Of a stretch of DNA of 13,609 nucleotides, positions 1 to 6,012 are shown in pieces. The position numbers and the translations under genes are program-made. Every line of letters starts with the position of its first letter. Position 1 is the stretch's first letter. The stretch is from assembly GCA_049841315.1 (NCBI GenBank), contig JASGDB010000010.1, forward strand, positions 1 to 13,609, written 5' to 3'. The notes under the pieces are model-generated. The model did not search any database and had not been told where the DNA came from. It worked only from the letters and a program-made list of their open reading frames with translations. The DNA comes from JASGDB01 sp049841315 (lineage in GTDB: Bacteria > Bacteroidota > Bacteroidia > Flavobacteriales > Weeksellaceae).

Positions 1-340
1 GAACCAGATACCTTTTTCCTTCTACGATTTTGGATTTCTGCTGTTTGTACGGAATAAATAAATCTTTGATAATGCCCCAATCCATAAATGCACCGCTGGG
101 AAGGCTCTGAACGCAGTTCATCACGGCAAATTCCCCCACTTCTGCCAGCGGAATTTCGGTAGTGGCTTTCAGCGTATTATCGTCCTGATACACAAAAACT
201 GCCACTTCTTCGCCCGTTTCTTTGTCTTCGTGAATGAAAATTTTAGATAAAAAGGCTTTTTCGCCGAATTCATCAACTAATATCCAGCCCGAATTGTTTT
301 TTTCTGAAATTTGTAAGGTTTGCGTTTTGCCGATGTTCAT
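1..340 (-). CDS. CvfB/YitL-like S1 RNA-binding protein (3' end cut by window edge)
   Basis: Reading leftwards from the ATG at 340, the frame is open to the window edge, giving 113 codons of an incomplete protein. It begins MNIGKTQTLQISEKNNSG and continues with GWILVDEFGEKAFL, then a segment ending PLAEVGEFAVM and the phrase SGAFMDWGIIKDLFIP. This order matches the N-terminal half of the CvfB/YitL family, which has tandem S1-like OB folds and, in staphylococcal CvfB, binds RNA and affects virulence gene expression. The GAFMDWG..KDLF phrase is the start of an S1 motif. Family members are usually about 280 residues, so more than half is missing. It is the last of several leftward genes; a terminator at 379-407 separates it from the T9SS gene upstream, so it probably has its own promoter. 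The function in this organism is inferred from the family only. Confidence 0.8.
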   Translation of the reverse strand, partial: MNIGKTQTLQISEKNNSGWILVDEFGEKAFLSKIFIHEDKETGEEVAVFVYQDDNTLKATTEIPLAEVGEFAVMNCVQSLPSGAFMDWGIIKDLFIPYKQQKSKIVEGKRYLV

Positions 341-378
341 AGAATAAGGTTGAGGTTGAGGCAAAGGTAGTGAAATAA

Positions 379-407
379 AAAAAGAGAAATTTTTGGTTTC
401 TCTTTTT
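379..407 (-). terminator. Rho-independent-type terminator after the T9SS gene
   Basis: An 11-bp perfect stem (AAAAAGAGAAA at 379-389 with TTTCTCTTTTT at 397-407) encloses a 7-base loop. On the minus strand the hairpin runs into a T-rich tract, and it lies 73 bp beyond the stop codon at 480. The stem is AT-rich, as is common in this group. It shares its AAAGAGAAA/TTTCTCTTT core with the hairpins at 1571-1594 and 2148-2169. Confidence 0.7.
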
Positions 408-479
408 ACCACTTATTAAAAACAAAATTAAGTTTTTGAGCGGTATAATCTTTAAATCTCCGGTCAGAGGAAACCATAT

Positions 480-1463
480 TTACTTTTTGATAAATTTTAG
501 CCTTTCCGGTTTTTCTGCGTTGCTATCAGTTTGTATAAAATAAACTCCCGGTTGAAGCTCGGTTACATTAATTTGTTCGTTTTCGGCAGTTCCGGATTTC
601 AATAATCTTCCTTCGGTAGAAAATATTTTGAAATTTGTTTTGCTGTCAATTCCTTTAATATTTAAAACATCATGAGCCGGGTTCGGATAAATTCCCATTG
701 ATTTTTTAGCAATATCCTGCGTTCCCAAAAATATAAAATTTTGTGCCTGTGCTCCGCTGGTAGATTCATTAATACTAAAAGCCGGAGCAACAACATTTCC
801 TGCGGTATAAGCGAGCAGAGGGTATTTTCGGATATTGTCGTAATACATAAACATTGTATTTTGAGAAGTACCTACATTCCCTATAAAAAGCATGGAAATA
901 TTCAGATTAATCACAATTTTTACGCGTAAAACATTGGGATAAGTCTGTGTTCCAATCAGTAGAGTTCCATAAGCGTCTGCTGTTGTATTTACAGTTCCGT
1001 TAAGGTTCAGATTAGTTCCGGAATAGACTGTAGTTCCCGCTGTTGTATCGGAAAAAGTATTTCCGTAAGCAGTAGGATAAGTAATGGCTGTTGCCGGATT
1101 GGTATTCAAATTTATCGTTGCCATACTGTTCGCTATTCCCACAATTTCCAGCGTTGTAGGATTTTGCTTGTAATAGATAGTGGTACCGTTTCCGTCATTA
1201 TGTTTTATGGTAGCAGACGGAAATTCCGTAAGTTCAGCCGCAGTAAGAGCAGAATAAGTGTTCACGACAGCACTTCCCGCCGTTAAACCGGAATTTGAGA
1301 AAGTAACACCGTTCCCGACTGCCGAATTATCGACAGTTCCGTTCACAATCACGTTATTGACAACATCTCCCAAAACAGGGTCATTGAAAGATTTTGTGAT
1401 GGTAGTCTGGGAAAACAACATCGTACTCAGCCCAAAGCTAAAAACCAGTAATTCTTTTTTCAT
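480..1463 (-). CDS. Secreted protein with C-terminal T9SS type A sorting domain
   Basis: This is a 327-residue exported protein. Residues 1-19 form a Sec signal peptide (MKKELLVFSFGLSTMLFSQ, cleavage likely after the Gln). The body is rich in Thr, Asn, Gly and Ala and low in charge, as expected for a beta-rich extracellular protein; it contains YYDNIRKYPLLAY at about residue 207, a phrase I associate with uncharacterised flavobacterial T9SS substrates. Residues 256-327 are a type A C-terminal sorting domain: GIYPNPAHDVLNIKG, then IFSTEGRLLKSG, then LQPGVYFIQT and a basic tail ending FIKK. The domain sends the protein through the outer membrane by the type IX secretion system, with later cleavage and release or anchoring. 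The role of the body is unknown. It is apparently a single-gene unit with terminators on both sides. Confidence 0.85.
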   Translation of the reverse strand: MKKELLVFSFGLSTMLFSQTTITKSFNDPVLGDVVNNVIVNGTVDNSAVGNGVTFSNSGLTAGSAVVNTYSALTAAELTEFPSATIKHNDGNGTTIYYKQNPTTLEIVGIANSMATINLNTNPATAITYPTAYGNTFSDTTAGTTVYSGTNLNLNGTVNTTADAYGTLLIGTQTYPNVLRVKIVINLNISMLFIGNVGTSQNTMFMYYDNIRKYPLLAYTAGNVVAPAFSINESTSGAQAQNFIFLGTQDIAKKSMGIYPNPAHDVLNIKGIDSKTNFKIFSTEGRLLKSGTAENEQINVTELQPGVYFIQTDSNAEKPERLKFIKK

Positions 1464-1570
1464 TTTGAATTAATTTGATGGTAAAAATACAAAAAAAGCA
1501 TTCATTTTGCTTGTATTTTTTTCAAATGTTTTGGGATTTTGGGATTTTTTTGAGGGTTGTAGAATAAAAA

Positions 1571-1594
1571 AAAGAGAAACTTCGGTTTCTCTTT
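1571..1594 (-). terminator. Terminator with 4-base loop at the end of the DUF2442 gene
   Basis: A 10-bp perfect stem (AAAGAGAAAC at 1571-1580, GTTTCTCTTT at 1585-1594) closes a 4-base loop. On the minus strand it is followed by eight T residues, the layout of an intrinsic terminator. Its first stem bases overlap the TAA stop of the DUF2442 gene (1593-1595). It is nearly the same sequence as the hairpin at 2148-2169, but with the loop read as CGAA instead of TTCG on the minus strand. Confidence 0.8.
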
Positions 1595-1841
1595 ATGCAA
1601 ATTCTTTATTTTTATTCAACGAATATAGAAATTCGGGGGAAAAATCCGCACCGTTTTCCCATTCTATCGTCCACGAATTGAGTTTGAAATTTTTAAAATA
1701 ATCTTTATTTCTCAATTCTTCAAAAATACCTTTGTCCAAATATTTTTCCAAATCAACAAGAAATTTTTCGCCTGTATTAAAGGTAAATTCAATTTTATAT
1801 TCTGAAATATAGTCCGCTTTTGTAATCCAGATTAAACTCAT
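1593..1841 (-). CDS. DUF2442 family protein
   Basis: This small protein of 82 residues resembles the DUF2442 family: a short beta-rich start (WITKADYISEYKIEFTFNTGE), the DLEKYLDKGIFEELRNKDYFKNF segment, and the signature W-x-N-G-A-D-F-S-P-E-F-L-Y near residues 61-73. DUF2442 proteins are usually encoded beside DUF4160 proteins, as here: the start lies 7 bp after the DUF4160 stop, so the two are surely co-transcribed. Their biochemical role is not established. The small size, pairing and patchy occurrence have led to the suggestion that they act like a toxin-antitoxin pair, but nothing in this sequence proves that. No signal peptide or membrane segment is present. Transcription should end at the hairpin overlapping the stop codon. 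Confidence 0.85.
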   Translation of the reverse strand: MSLIWITKADYISEYKIEFTFNTGEKFLVDLEKYLDKGIFEELRNKDYFKNFKLNSWTIEWENGADFSPEFLYSLNKNKEFA

Positions 1842-1848
1842 TTTAAAA

Positions 1849-2106
1849 TTATTTTAAAGGTTCTATGCTTTTCGGTAGTTCTCCGTTTTGGGCAAGTTCC
1901 CAGTTTTTCATCAATTCTTCTTTATGAAGTTCCATCCATTCAAAAACAAGTTTTAGTGCTTTTGATGTCATATTCCCTTCTACAATGCCGTCTTCAATCG
2001 TTACTACCGCTCTGTATTCTCCATAAGCAATATGAAAATGAGGCGGATTGTGGTCTTTGAAAAACATCTGAATAATGATTCCGTAAAACCTGCTGATTTC
2101 CGGCAT
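1849..2106 (-). CDS. DUF4160 family protein
   Basis: This protein of 85 residues carries the DUF4160 signature: MPEISRFYGIIIQMFF, then the invariant DHNPPHFH at residues 18-25, a GEYRAVVTIEDG strand pair, and a C-terminal helix with LVFEWMELHKEELMKNWE followed by a terminal IEPLK. The DH-PPHFH cluster looks like a possible metal or catalytic site, though no activity is known to me. It is the first gene of a two-gene unit with DUF2442. It begins just after the lpd terminator, so it needs its own promoter in the 40 bp between 2107 and 2147; that stretch is very AT-rich and no clear TANNTTTG box is visible in it. Confidence 0.87.
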   Translation of the reverse strand: MPEISRFYGIIIQMFFKDHNPPHFHIAYGEYRAVVTIEDGIVEGNMTSKALKLVFEWMELHKEELMKNWELAQNGELPKSIEPLK

Positions 2107-2147
2107 AACTTTTTATTTGTGCTAAGTTAATAAAAATTTCAACAAAA

Positions 2148-2169
2148 AAGAGAAACCGAAGTTCCTCTT
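2148..2169 (-). terminator. UUCG-loop terminator downstream of lpd
   Basis: On the minus strand AAGAGGAAC pairs with GTTTCTCTT through nine positions, with one G-U wobble, around a UUCG loop closed by C-G, an exceptionally stable tetraloop. The hairpin is followed by six T residues. It lies 43 bp past the lpd stop and 42 bp before the DUF4160 start, so it should isolate lpd from the DUF pair. Confidence 0.75.
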
Positions 2170-2211
2170 AATCTCTAAATATCTTAATCTTTTAATTTTT
2201 CAATCAAAGAA

Positions 2212-3615
2212 TTACATATGAATCGCTCTTTTTCCCGTAGCATCAAGTGCGGCTTCTTTCACGGCTTCTGCGTAAGTCGGGTGTGCGTGAGACATTCTCG
2301 TCAAATCTTCTGCACTTGCACGGAATTCCATTGCGACAACGGCTTCTGCAATCAAATCCGCTGCTCTTGCTCCAATCATATGGAAACCGAGAATTTCGTC
2401 TGTTTTTTCATCGGCAAGGATTTTCACGAAACCGTCCGTATCCCCAGAAGCACGGCTTCTTCCCAATGCTCTCATCGGGAAATTTCCGACTTTGTAAGCA
2501 ACGCCTTCTTCTTTCAACTGCTCCTCAGTTTTTCCGACTCCGGCAACTTCTGGCCAAGTATAAACCACGCCCGGAATTAAGTTATAATTGATATGTGGTT
2601 TTTGTCCAGCCAGAGATTCCGCCACGAAAACGCCTTCTTCTTCCGCTTTGTGAGCCAGCATCGCCCCTTTTACTACATCTCCGATGGCGTAAATATTGGA
2701 AACATTGGTCTGCAAATGGTCGTTTACTTTTACGCGTCCTCTTTCGTCCAAATCTACTCCTGCATTTTCAAGGGCAAGTCCGTCTGTATAAGGTTTTCTT
2801 CCTACGGAAACCAAACAATAATCTCCTTCAAAAGTAACTTCCTCTCCTTTTTTGTTTTTAGCCGTTACTTTCACGGAATTTCCGTTTCTTTCAACGGCGG
2901 AAACTGCTGTGGAAAGTTCGAATTTCATTCCCTGCTTTTTCAGAACTTTCTGCAATTCTTTGGAAAGCGAACCATCCATTCCCGGAATAATTTTGTCCAT
3001 AAATTCAATTACGGTAACATCTGCTCCCAATCTTTTGTAAACAGAACCCAATTCCAGACCGATAACACCGCCCCCGATTACGAGAAGATGCTTCGGAATT
3101 TCCTTTAAATTCAATGCTTCGGTGGAAGTGATGACTCTTTCTTTATCTAAATCAATGAAAGGCAAACTGCTTGGTTTTGAACCGGTTGCGATAATGGTAT
3201 ATTTCGATTCGATGGATTCTGATGAACCGTCGTTTTTCGTCACTTTGATTTTGGTTGCGGATTCAAAACTTCCGACGCCTTCAAAAACCGTGATTTTATT
3301 TTTATCCATCAGGAAACTGATTCCTTTGGTCGTCATTTCCACTACTTCGTTTTTACGGGCAATCATTCTTGCCAAATCTGCTTTCGGCTCGCCTATAATA
3401 ATTCCGAAATCCGCAAACTCGTGCTGTGCTTTTTCAAAATGTTCGGAACTGTCCAAAAGTGCTTTACTCGGGATACAGCCTACATTGAGGCACGTTCCGC
3501 CCATTGTCGGATATTTCTCGATAATTGCAGTTTTGAAACCCAGCTGTGCTACTCTGATTGCAGCAACATAACCACCCGGACCGGAACCGATAACGGTAAC
3601 ATCGAATTGACTCAT
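2212..3615 (-). CDS. lpd: Dihydrolipoyl dehydrogenase (E3)
   Basis: This 467-residue protein has full family length. It is the E3 flavoprotein that reoxidises dihydrolipoamide with NAD+ for pyruvate, 2-oxoglutarate and branched-chain 2-oxoacid dehydrogenase complexes and the glycine cleavage system. The FAD-binding dinucleotide fold starts at residue 6 (VIGSGPGG). The redox-active disulfide is GGTCLNVGCIPSK, with Cys42 and Cys47. A second dinucleotide fold for NAD is at about residue 179 (LVIGGGVIGLELGS). The FAD motif YAIGDV is at about residue 309. The catalytic His-Glu dyad in the C-terminal interface domain is AHPTYAE (His445, Glu450). No E1 or E2 gene is adjacent, so this is a stand-alone lpd, probably shared by several complexes. 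The leader contains four tandem heptamers (3627-3654), and a strong hairpin follows the gene. Confidence 0.96.
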   Translation of the reverse strand: MSQFDVTVIGSGPGGYVAAIRVAQLGFKTAIIEKYPTMGGTCLNVGCIPSKALLDSSEHFEKAQHEFADFGIIIGEPKADLARMIARKNEVVEMTTKGISFLMDKNKITVFEGVGSFESATKIKVTKNDGSSESIESKYTIIATGSKPSSLPFIDLDKERVITSTEALNLKEIPKHLLVIGGGVIGLELGSVYKRLGADVTVIEFMDKIIPGMDGSLSKELQKVLKKQGMKFELSTAVSAVERNGNSVKVTAKNKKGEEVTFEGDYCLVSVGRKPYTDGLALENAGVDLDERGRVKVNDHLQTNVSNIYAIGDVVKGAMLAHKAEEEGVFVAESLAGQKPHINYNLIPGVVYTWPEVAGVGKTEEQLKEEGVAYKVGNFPMRALGRSRASGDTDGFVKILADEKTDEILGFHMIGARAADLIAEAVVAMEFRASAEDLTRMSHAHPTYAEAVKEAALDATGKRAIHM

Positions 3616-3626
3616 TATATTTTTTT

Positions 3627-3654
3627 GTTTAAAGTTTAAGGTTTAAAGTTTGAA
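3627..3654 (-). repeat. Four tandem 7-bp units in the lpd leader
   Basis: Plus-strand units are GTTTAAA, GTTTAAG, GTTTAAA and GTTTGAA, placed head to tail and ending 11 bp before the lpd start codon. They fall between the probable promoter and the ATG, so they would be part of the 5' leader RNA as repeats of TTTAAAC. Two internal units match exactly; the others differ by one base each. Confidence 0.75.
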
Positions 3655-3668
3655 TGACTGCGAAATTA

Positions 3669-3697
3669 CGAAAAATATTGGTTGTGGAAATTGCAAA
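3669..3697 (-). promoter_or_regulatory. lpd: Possible lpd promoter (imperfect Bacteroidota type)
   Basis: On the minus strand TTTG (3697-3694) is followed, after 16 bases, by TATTTTTC (3677-3670), one base from the TANNTTTG consensus. The spacing is slightly short. An alternative -7 box, TAATTTCG, lies at 3668-3661. Either would place the heptamer repeat in the transcribed leader. Confidence 0.3.
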
Positions 3698-3722
3698 TTT
3701 TCAAAGTTTAAAAGGAAACTCA

Positions 3723-4982
3723 TTAAAACAAACTCAACTGCTGCGAAAACTGATTCTGAAATTTGGAACGGCTTCCGCCAATCAGGAGTTTTCGTAAATT
3801 AATGTCTGTCAGATATTTCAGATAAATATTTCCGGCATTGAAATCGATGAAATATTTGGCACGGTTTGTCGCTACTCCTAATTTTTTTAAATGTTCTAAA
3901 TTCAAAACCTGAAAACGCCTTGCCGAAACAATTTTTTTCGCGGTTTTCACGCCGATTCCGGGAATGCGGAGAATCATCTGATAATCTGCGGTCTGCAAAT
4001 TCACAGGAAATTTGTCTAAATTTCTCAAAGCCCAGCTCAGTTTCGGGTCAATTTCCAAATCGAGGAACGGCAGATTCGGGTCGAGGATTTCATCGGCTTT
4101 GAAACCGTAAAAACGCATCAGCCAATCCGACTGATACAGACGGTTTTCCCGAAGCATCGGAACTTCCGTGGTAATCGCAGGAAGTCTTTTGTCCTCCAAA
4201 ACGGGAACGTAACCGGAATAATACACCCGCTTCATTCCGTAATTTTTGTAGAAATAATCGGCAACTTTGATGATTTGCAAATCGTTTTCATTGGTCGCAC
4301 CTACAATCATCTGCGTGGACTGTCCTGCCGGAGCGAATTTCGGAACTTTTCTGAAAATTTTCCGCTCGTCTTTATACTGCTGAATTCCTTTCTGAACGTA
4401 ACGCATCGGCTGCAGCATATCCTGACGGTTTTTTTCGGGAGCGAGGAGTTTCAGTCCGCTTTCGGTCGGAATTTCGAGGTTTACGGAAAGGCGGTCTGCA
4501 TAAAGTGCGGCTTCCTGCATCAGTTCGTCGCTTGCTCCGGGAATGGATTTCAGATGAATGTAACCGTTGAAATTTTCTTCCAGCCTCAGTTTTTTCGCAA
4601 CACGAACCAAACGTTCCATTGTGGTATCGGCATTTTTGAAAATCCCCGAACTTAAAAACAATCCCTCAATATAATTTCTGCGGTAAAAATTAATCGTCAA
4701 ATCCACGACTTCTTCCACCGTAAATGCGGCTCTTTTAGTATCGTTTGAACTTCGGGAAACGCAATAAGCACAATCGTAAATGCAGTGATTCGTCAAAAGG
4801 ATTTTGAGAAGCGAAACGCAGCGTCCGTCTTCTGTGTAAGTATGGCAGATTCCGCTCGCGGAACTGTCGCCCAATCCGCCGTTTTTGTTTTTACGCGTTC
4901 CTCCGCTCGACGAACAGGAAACGTCGTATTTTGCAGCATCTGCAAGGATTTCGAGTTTTTCTTTGAGGCGGTCGAAGTTCAT
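3723..4982 (-). CDS. Radical SAM protein with C-terminal HhH, predicted DNA modification/repair (TIGR03916-like)
   Basis: This protein has 419 residues. The radical SAM [4Fe-4S] motif is C67-x3-C71-x2-C74 (NHCIYDCAYC); three more cysteines upstream (C23, C46, C55) lie in a Gly/Ser-rich start that is characteristic of this family. The barrel continues through FLSSGIF, HLKSIPGAS and LSVNLEIPTESGL, with FAPAGQSTQMIVGA near the middle. Residues 338-356 (LRIPGIGVKTAKKIVSARR) are a helix-hairpin-helix DNA-binding motif. I recognise this as the family described as a putative DNA modification/repair radical SAM protein. It is normally encoded beside a partner (TIGR03915, DUF4130) linked to a uracil-DNA-glycosylase-like domain. 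No such partner is adjacent here: only a 107-bp gap follows, and the gene upstream is a metallo-beta-lactamase. The reaction it catalyses is not known. Confidence 0.88.
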   Translation of the reverse strand: MNFDRLKEKLEILADAAKYDVSCSSSGGTRKNKNGGLGDSSASGICHTYTEDGRCVSLLKILLTNHCIYDCAYCVSRSSNDTKRAAFTVEEVVDLTINFYRRNYIEGLFLSSGIFKNADTTMERLVRVAKKLRLEENFNGYIHLKSIPGASDELMQEAALYADRLSVNLEIPTESGLKLLAPEKNRQDMLQPMRYVQKGIQQYKDERKIFRKVPKFAPAGQSTQMIVGATNENDLQIIKVADYFYKNYGMKRVYYSGYVPVLEDKRLPAITTEVPMLRENRLYQSDWLMRFYGFKADEILDPNLPFLDLEIDPKLSWALRNLDKFPVNLQTADYQMILRIPGIGVKTAKKIVSARRFQVLNLEHLKKLGVATNRAKYFIDFNAGNIYLKYLTDINLRKLLIGGSRSKFQNQFSQQLSLF

Positions 4983-5026
4983 TTTTAAAGATTATGGGAA
5001 ATAAAAAATAGTCCTGAAATGTTCTC

Positions 5027-5057
5027 CAAAAATAATTCGATAAAAGGGAAAAGTCAA
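5027..5057 (-). promoter_or_regulatory. Bacteroidota promoter for the radical SAM gene
   Basis: On the minus strand TTG (5057-5055), a 20-base spacer and TATTTTTG (5034-5027) fit the flavobacterial consensus TTG-N17-23-TANNTTTG. Transcription should start near 5020, giving a leader of about 38 bases before the ATG at 4982. This is the best complete promoter in the window. Confidence 0.6.
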
Positions 5058-5092
5058 GGGTTTTTGGAAAGAAAGTTATTAACATTTTTTGA

Positions 5093-5851
5093 TTATTCTG
5101 TCTTAAACAAATTGATTGTATAATCCAATAATTTTTTATCTCCATATTCTCCGTGACCGGGAACAACAATTTTCACATCCGGAAATTCTTTTCTGATGTT
5201 CTCAACCGTATTTGACCAATCCTTTACATTGGAATCACCCAAATATCCTTTAGTAGCGTCCAATTCTTTTATTAAGCAACCTCCAAACATTACATTTTCT
5301 TTTGGAAAATAGCCCACAACATTATCTTTTGTGTGTCCCTCTCCGAAAAATTTTGCAATCACGCTTTCATTCCCTACTTTCAGAGTTAATGACTCTTCAA
5401 AACCGTTTTTTGGAATCGGAAAATCATTTTCTTTTGCAAGTTCTATGGTTTTGAAATAAGCATAAGAGGGAATATCATTATCAACAAACGATTTTAGACC
5501 TCCTAAGCAATCGTTATGAAAATGTGTTGAAATAATTGCATTTACCTTGCAATGAAGTGTTCCTTTTATCCATTTGATTAACTCTTCCGAACTTTTTTCT
5601 CCGGTTGTCGTATCAAAAATAATCGTTTCATTATTATTTCTTACAATGAGTCCGTTACAAGGAACATTCCCGAAATCATTGGTTTGCAAATAAGAAGTAT
5701 GTGCAAAAGAGTTTTCAGAAATTTGAGTTATTATCAAATCATTGGATTTGTATACTATTTTAGGGCTGAAAGTTTCTTTTTTCTGAGAATTGCAATTTAA
5801 AATTGTTAAAAAGGACAATGCTATGAACAGGAATTTTAGGATGAATTTCAT
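5093..5851 (-). CDS. Subclass B1 metallo-beta-lactamase
   Basis: This 252-residue protein is of normal length for a zinc beta-lactamase, which hydrolyses penicillins, cephalosporins and carbapenems in the periplasm. All B1 zinc ligands are present: site 1 His110, His112 (THFHND) and His173 (GEGHTKDN); site 2 Asp114, Cys192 (FGGCLIK) and His233 (VPGHGEYG). Lys195, three residues after the cysteine, matches the substrate-binding lysine of B1 enzymes. The N-terminus is a signal sequence; Cys20 in TILNC could be a lipobox, although Asn at -1 is unusual, so simple signal peptidase I cleavage is possible. The pattern through VPCNGLIV, KWIKGTLHCKV and FGGCLIK is most like the CcrA group and flavobacterial chromosomal enzymes. 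The exact subfamily and spectrum cannot be told from sequence. It is transcribed divergently from the HMG-CoA reductase gene and is more AT-rich than the genes beside it. Confidence 0.9.
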   Translation of the reverse strand: MKFILKFLFIALSFLTILNCNSQKKETFSPKIVYKSNDLIITQISENSFAHTSYLQTNDFGNVPCNGLIVRNNNETIIFDTTTGEKSSEELIKWIKGTLHCKVNAIISTHFHNDCLGGLKSFVDNDIPSYAYFKTIELAKENDFPIPKNGFEESLTLKVGNESVIAKFFGEGHTKDNVVGYFPKENVMFGGCLIKELDATKGYLGDSNVKDWSNTVENIRKEFPDVKIVVPGHGEYGDKKLLDYTINLFKTE

Positions 5852-5888
5852 TTTGTGATTACAGATTTTTGAAAGTGATGATAATTTT

Positions 5889-5896
5889 CAAATGTA
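5889..5896 (-). promoter_or_regulatory. -7 box (TACATTTG) of the beta-lactamase gene
   Basis: On the minus strand TACATTTG matches TANNTTTG exactly and ends 37 bases before the ATG at 5851. No TTG lies at the expected upstream distance. Directly upstream is a perfect 6-1-6 inverted repeat, TGGAAATTTTCCA (5897-5909), which could be an operator or a chance palindrome in AT-rich DNA. Confidence 0.45.
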
Positions 5897-5985
5897 TGGA
5901 AATTTTCCAAAAATTCAGACAGGACATTACTCAATATTATAAAAAACTTCCCTCTTCCTCTTTCCCACTTCCGCCTGAAAATCCC

Positions 5986-5993
5986 TATCTTTA
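5986..5993 (+). promoter_or_regulatory. -7 box (TATCTTTA) of the HMG-CoA reductase gene
   Basis: TATCTTTA differs from TANNTTTG in its last base only and lies 19 bases before the ATG at 6013. It implies transcription starting at about 6000, downstream of the ATG at 5869, and so supports the later start codon. No clear -33 TTG is visible. Confidence 0.4.
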
Positions 5994-6012
5994 CCCGACA
6001 AAAAATCAGTGT

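Noticed and set aside
1529..1550. Short direct repeat TTTTGGGA x2 upstream of the T9SS gene
   Set aside because: Only two units in a T-rich stretch; chance is a sufficient explanation.
2218..3639. Several long plus-strand frames opposite lpd
   Set aside because: They are antisense to an unmistakable full-length lpd and their translations are Phe/Ser/Cys-rich, as expected of shadow frames.
5869..6012. Upstream start of HMG-CoA reductase at 5869
   Set aside because: The added 48 residues show no family resemblance, and the -7 box at 5986 places transcription start after that codon.
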